This document shows, in pieces, positions 62,301-64,000 of a DNA stretch of 64,000 nt (position 1 is the first letter of the stretch; each line of letters starts with the position of its first letter). The stretch comes from a virus. The notes beneath the pieces are model-generated. The model was not told the origin of the DNA and made no database searches. It was given only the letters and a program-made list of their open reading frames with translations. The position numbers and the translations under genes are program-made. The DNA lies in IMG/VR virus record IMGVR_UViG_3300038441_000458, positions 1 through 64,000 of that record; one strand, 5' to 3'.

Positions 62301-63845
62301 GTTGACGTGGACTGGCCGAGAGTTGGCCGGGCGTTCGTGAATCTGCTGGATTCCGGGATCGGCGCAGCCAACGAACTGATCGGCGGCATCTTCGAGGGCA
62401 TCTGGGAAATGCTACCCGAAGGACTCAGCGAGGCGATTGCCAGAGTCATGGCCCAAATCCGGCAGATGGTCAACGACATCATCGTCAACCTGAACCTTGT
62501 CATATCGGGCATCAACGCCTTGTCGCCAGGAACAGCGGCAGACATTCCGCTGATCCCGTTGCTGGAAGGCGTCGGGAACAAGCTGAAGGACGTGACGGTC
62601 GGCGCGCAAGCGGCGGGGCGGGCGCTGAAGGATGCGTTCAGCTTGAAGCCGACCGTGCCGGAAACGGAGAACGGCGACGCGGGCGCACCGCGAGGCGACA
62701 ACGGCGGAGGCGGCGGCGGCGGCGGCGGGATGTTCGAGCTCGAACAGTTCATGAGCCCGACGATCTTCGAGCCATACATCGCCGGGCTGGCGAACGTGAC
62801 GACGGCCATTGGCGGTGCGAAGAACGCGCTGGTTGACCTCGGCAGCGGAGCCGGACGCGAGGCGATGGGCGCGCTGAAGGCGGCATACGACGCGAACGTG
62901 CCAGCGATCAGCCTCGGGTTCCAGCAGACACCGGCGACCTGGTCGGCTCCGAGCATCGCGGCACTGACGGCGATCAAGACGGGATTCACGACGGTCCTGC
63001 CGTCATTGGCCGCGACGGTGAGCACGCAGTTCAACGCACTGAAGACCGCAGGCGTCAGCAGCATCAACGCGCTGAAGACAGACGTCGTGACGCACACCGG
63101 CACCATGGCGAGCGGGAGCATCAAGAACGCGTCGAACATGAACAGCCAGTCGTCCCAGCAGGCGGCGGCGATGAAGACGGCGGTTGCCAATTCGTTCATG
63201 ACGATGAACACCACTGTTGCCACGCAGATGAGCATCATGAAGATCATCACGACGGCGGCGTTCACGGAAATGGCGAGCAGCAGCAGGAACGCCGCGACGG
63301 CGATCAGCAGCGCGATGCAGCAGGGAGCGGCGCGAGCGGCCGCAGGCGTACGCAGCGGGCTCTCACCGATCCCAGGCATCGTCGCCAGCGTCGGCAACTC
63401 GGCAGCGGGCGTGGCGCGAGGCATCGGCGCGAATATCGGCAACGCCTTCGCCGCAGGAATGCGGAGCGCGCTTGGCTCGATTGCCGCAGCCGCGAACGCG
63501 ATGGTGGCCGCAGCTCAGAAGGCGCTCATGGCGAAGGCGATGATCAGCAGCCCGTCGCGGCTGTTCATGGAACTCGGCATGTACACCGGCCAGGGCTACG
63601 AGCAGGGCATCCTCTCGACCGTGCCAGACGTGGCCGCAGCGGGCGCGGCGCTGGTGCAGCCGCCAACACCACCGGAGTTCTTCGGCGGGATGCGAGCAGG
63701 GTACGGAGGAGCCGGAAGCGTGACGATCATCCACGACAACCGGTCGTTCGACATTGACGTGAACGAATCGGCCACACCAGCGGCGACCACGGACGAAATC
63801 TATGACCGGCTGTACCAGGACTATGACAGCGTAGGCGGAGTGTAA
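59397..63845 (+). CDS. Tape measure protein
   Basis: This gene encodes 1482 residues. The N-terminal half has the TP901/PhageMin_Tail core: EEQMSGLEAIMGSEQWGSFG, ALTLGKETSFGANDAALAIT, ASGTDLVTAAGIASVAMNQF. Membrane-active hydrophobic segments lie about 425-520. Residues 660-870 hold about five Trp-rich repeats of roughly 42 residues (AGWIxxAAxxxWEAIKTAAGW). At the usual 1.5 A per residue the tail would be about 220 nm. A Gly-rich linker precedes a conserved C-terminus. Confidence 0.92.
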   Translation: MAGIRSASGDININVAQAAAAVSQLQGGLVGLGNTQIGAPNAGGFNSAMTNAQNVTRGFGDQVMGLERELNVAGAGLIGFGGVITGAFVLGGKSAADFEEQMSGLEAIMGSEQWGSFGGEMRDLALTLGKETSFGANDAALAITELSKAGISAENIMNGAAEGVVLLAEASGTDLVTAAGIASVAMNQFGLAGEDMGRIADILTNGANKSSASVESLGQGLTYVGATANTLGIPLEDTIAALSALTDRGLDASTAGTSLNHALTSIINPTGQAKTAMDELGLSMGQANSLINEDGSFKSLTEIIENVDAATKDLTETERQRYIDQIFGIQGGRAINALLDTQSEASKEAGKSWQDYMDAIYETGTAQEQAKVRMDNLKGSIEELKGTIEVIAIEVMSRLLPALKAMTDFLGAALGVFLDLPAPIQTTIAALVGLTGASSLLLGAFLLALPKMVEFSRALRILAAQGGLLGAFGKSAAGLARFVRIGMLALTGFGLAAVAFYAVYKTNLFGIGDITRDFVDGFTASWNTLRANGMNPVSAGLHSIERALLTVSLRGGAVGKAAKRLSAGFRDVANAADWVGDTFGTIWRTGEIVQGTFDFLPGPLEDVAHGFALVFDSVGDLTRAFQAGGLRGALAALPGEFSIIKTGLQEMASGLLEGAKIAAGWILDVGAPAVAGWIADHAGDAWEAIKTAAGWALEMAGNLGAWALDTAAPAIGGWIATAAGNVWEAIKTAAGWAWGGLANLGSWIMNTAAPKVAGWIKTAASGAWDAIKTAAGWSGTMLANLGSWLLNTAAPKVTGWIATAAGGVWEALKTITGWTFDLWVNAGDWAMNTTEPDMITGWLSDTAGDTWEALKTATGWNFDGTVPLGALTVTVDSIDWSDLSTKLVSGVQAVFEGAFNLGEGVGSLPDFAADIMEWVAREIDDVEWDEVGKAVPKLFAAGVVGAFAALTAIPGLAIAFGAGVFQGLVDVDWPRVGRAFVNLLDSGIGAANELIGGIFEGIWEMLPEGLSEAIARVMAQIRQMVNDIIVNLNLVISGINALSPGTAADIPLIPLLEGVGNKLKDVTVGAQAAGRALKDAFSLKPTVPETENGDAGAPRGDNGGGGGGGGGMFELEQFMSPTIFEPYIAGLANVTTAIGGAKNALVDLGSGAGREAMGALKAAYDANVPAISLGFQQTPATWSAPSIAALTAIKTGFTTVLPSLAATVSTQFNALKTAGVSSINALKTDVVTHTGTMASGSIKNASNMNSQSSQQAAAMKTAVANSFMTMNTTVATQMSIMKIITTAAFTEMASSSRNAATAISSAMQQGAARAAAGVRSGLSPIPGIVASVGNSAAGVARGIGANIGNAFAAGMRSALGSIAAAANAMVAAAQKALMAKAMISSPSRLFMELGMYTGQGYEQGILSTVPDVAAAGAALVQPPTPPEFFGGMRAGYGGAGSVTIIHDNRSFDIDVNESATPAATTDEIYDRLYQDYDSVGGV
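61380..61990 (+). repeat. Trp-rich repeats in tape measure
   Basis: About five degenerate 120-130-nt repeats encoding GW(I/L)xTAAxxxWEAIKTAAGW with a spacer LGSWxxNTAAPKV. Each repeat shares the codons GCGATCAAGAC. They lengthen the helix in register. Confidence 0.7.
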
Positions 63846-63846
63846 G

Positions 63847-64000
63847 ATGCCAACCCTCGGACGCAAGCCCGCACTGAATAACGATGCCGGAGTCGGCGAG
63901 ATGGGGAGCGGCACGATCCGCGCGAGCATCATGGGCTCCCTCTCGGCGGCAGGATGGGCGACGCGCATCGGTGGCCGGATGGGGAGGAGCACCGGCGCGA
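63847..64000 (+). CDS. Distal tail protein, 3' truncated by window
   Basis: ATG one base after the tape-measure stop, behind GGAGTGTAAG; 51 codons visible (PTLGRKPALNNDAGVGEMGS). Position fits the distal tail or a second tail-tip protein. Its frame does not continue into base 1, so the window ends are not adjacent. Confidence 0.6.
   Translation, partial: MPTLGRKPALNNDAGVGEMGSGTIRASIMGSLSAAGWATRIGGRMGRSTGA

Noticed and set aside
1-64000. Long open frames on the minus strand and in other plus frames
   Set aside because: They lie opposite or inside genes with clear families, lack SD sequences and have low-complexity Arg/Pro/Gly-rich products typical of GC-rich shadow frames.
63847-64000. Circular closure of the window
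   Set aside because: The last gene has 51 codons plus one base at 64000, which does not match the frame open at base 1, so sequence is missing between the ends.

Overview
This 64 kb window is almost wall-to-wall coding DNA, GC-rich (around 60%), with every convincing gene on the plus strand. It is part of a tailed-phage genome (Caudoviricetes) with a siphovirus-like plan: terminase, portal, prohead protease, HK97-type capsid, tail tube, frameshifted tail chaperone, a 1482-residue tape measure, hub/fibre proteins, an amidase endolysin and holin-like membrane proteins. The first gene is cut at its 5' end and the last at its 3' end. Their reading frames do not join across the window ends, so the genome is longer than 64 kb. 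The host cannot be named from the sequence. No integrase or ParA was found.

Layout. 1-6.1 kb: distal tail/fibre genes, then lysis. 6.1-6.3 kb: an initiator-like tRNA-Met with its own promoter. 6.4-24.5 kb: early and replication genes, with a ParB carrying a KorB-type HTH, an HNH nuclease, an excisionase-like HTH protein, a Rad52/Erf-like annealing protein, a two-domain sliding-clamp-like protein, a replication initiator, a helicase loader, a DnaB helicase, VRR-NUC and GIY-YIG nucleases, and an SF2 helicase. 24.6-32.4 kb: two tandem ParB-like proteins, then a DNA-modification operon. 32.5-38.8 kb: small terminase candidate, large terminase, portal and head-morphogenesis protein. 38.9-47.8 kb: an island of about 23 short, mostly unknown genes that splits the head module. 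47.8-48.7 kb: tRNA array (Leu-CAA, Ser-UGA, Pro-UGG, Thr-UGU, Tyr-GUA and a degenerate Phe-like one). 48.9-64 kb: prohead protease, decoration, capsid, connectors, tail tube, chaperone and tape measure.

The most striking content is the 26.3-32.4 kb operon. It encodes a C5-cytosine methyltransferase, a TET/JBP-type 2OG-Fe(II) dioxygenase, an alpha-glutamyl/putrescinyl-thymine-pyrophosphorylase-like protein, a DAO-family flavoenzyme and a P-loop kinase of the base-kinase type. By analogy with phage thymidine hypermodification, this predicts a post-replicative cytosine pathway 5mC -> 5hmC -> phosphorylated 5hmC -> amino-acid adduct -> 5-aminomethyl-type cytosine. That chemistry is inferred, not shown.

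The second striking feature is regulation. Thirteen near-identical units combine TTGACA, 17 bp and CATGAT or CATACT, then a leader hairpin whose stem varies with compensating changes but whose 5-nt loop is always ANGGA (the CsrA/RsmA recognition core), then usually a conserved GAAGGGCAAGC element before the ATG. Inside operons the promoter is replaced by a hairpin, usually capped by a GNRA tetraloop, before the same GAAGGGCAAGC element. A perfect chromosomal-type parS palindrome (TGTTTCACGTGAAACA) lies at 10599-10614, 1.4 kb after the first ParB gene.
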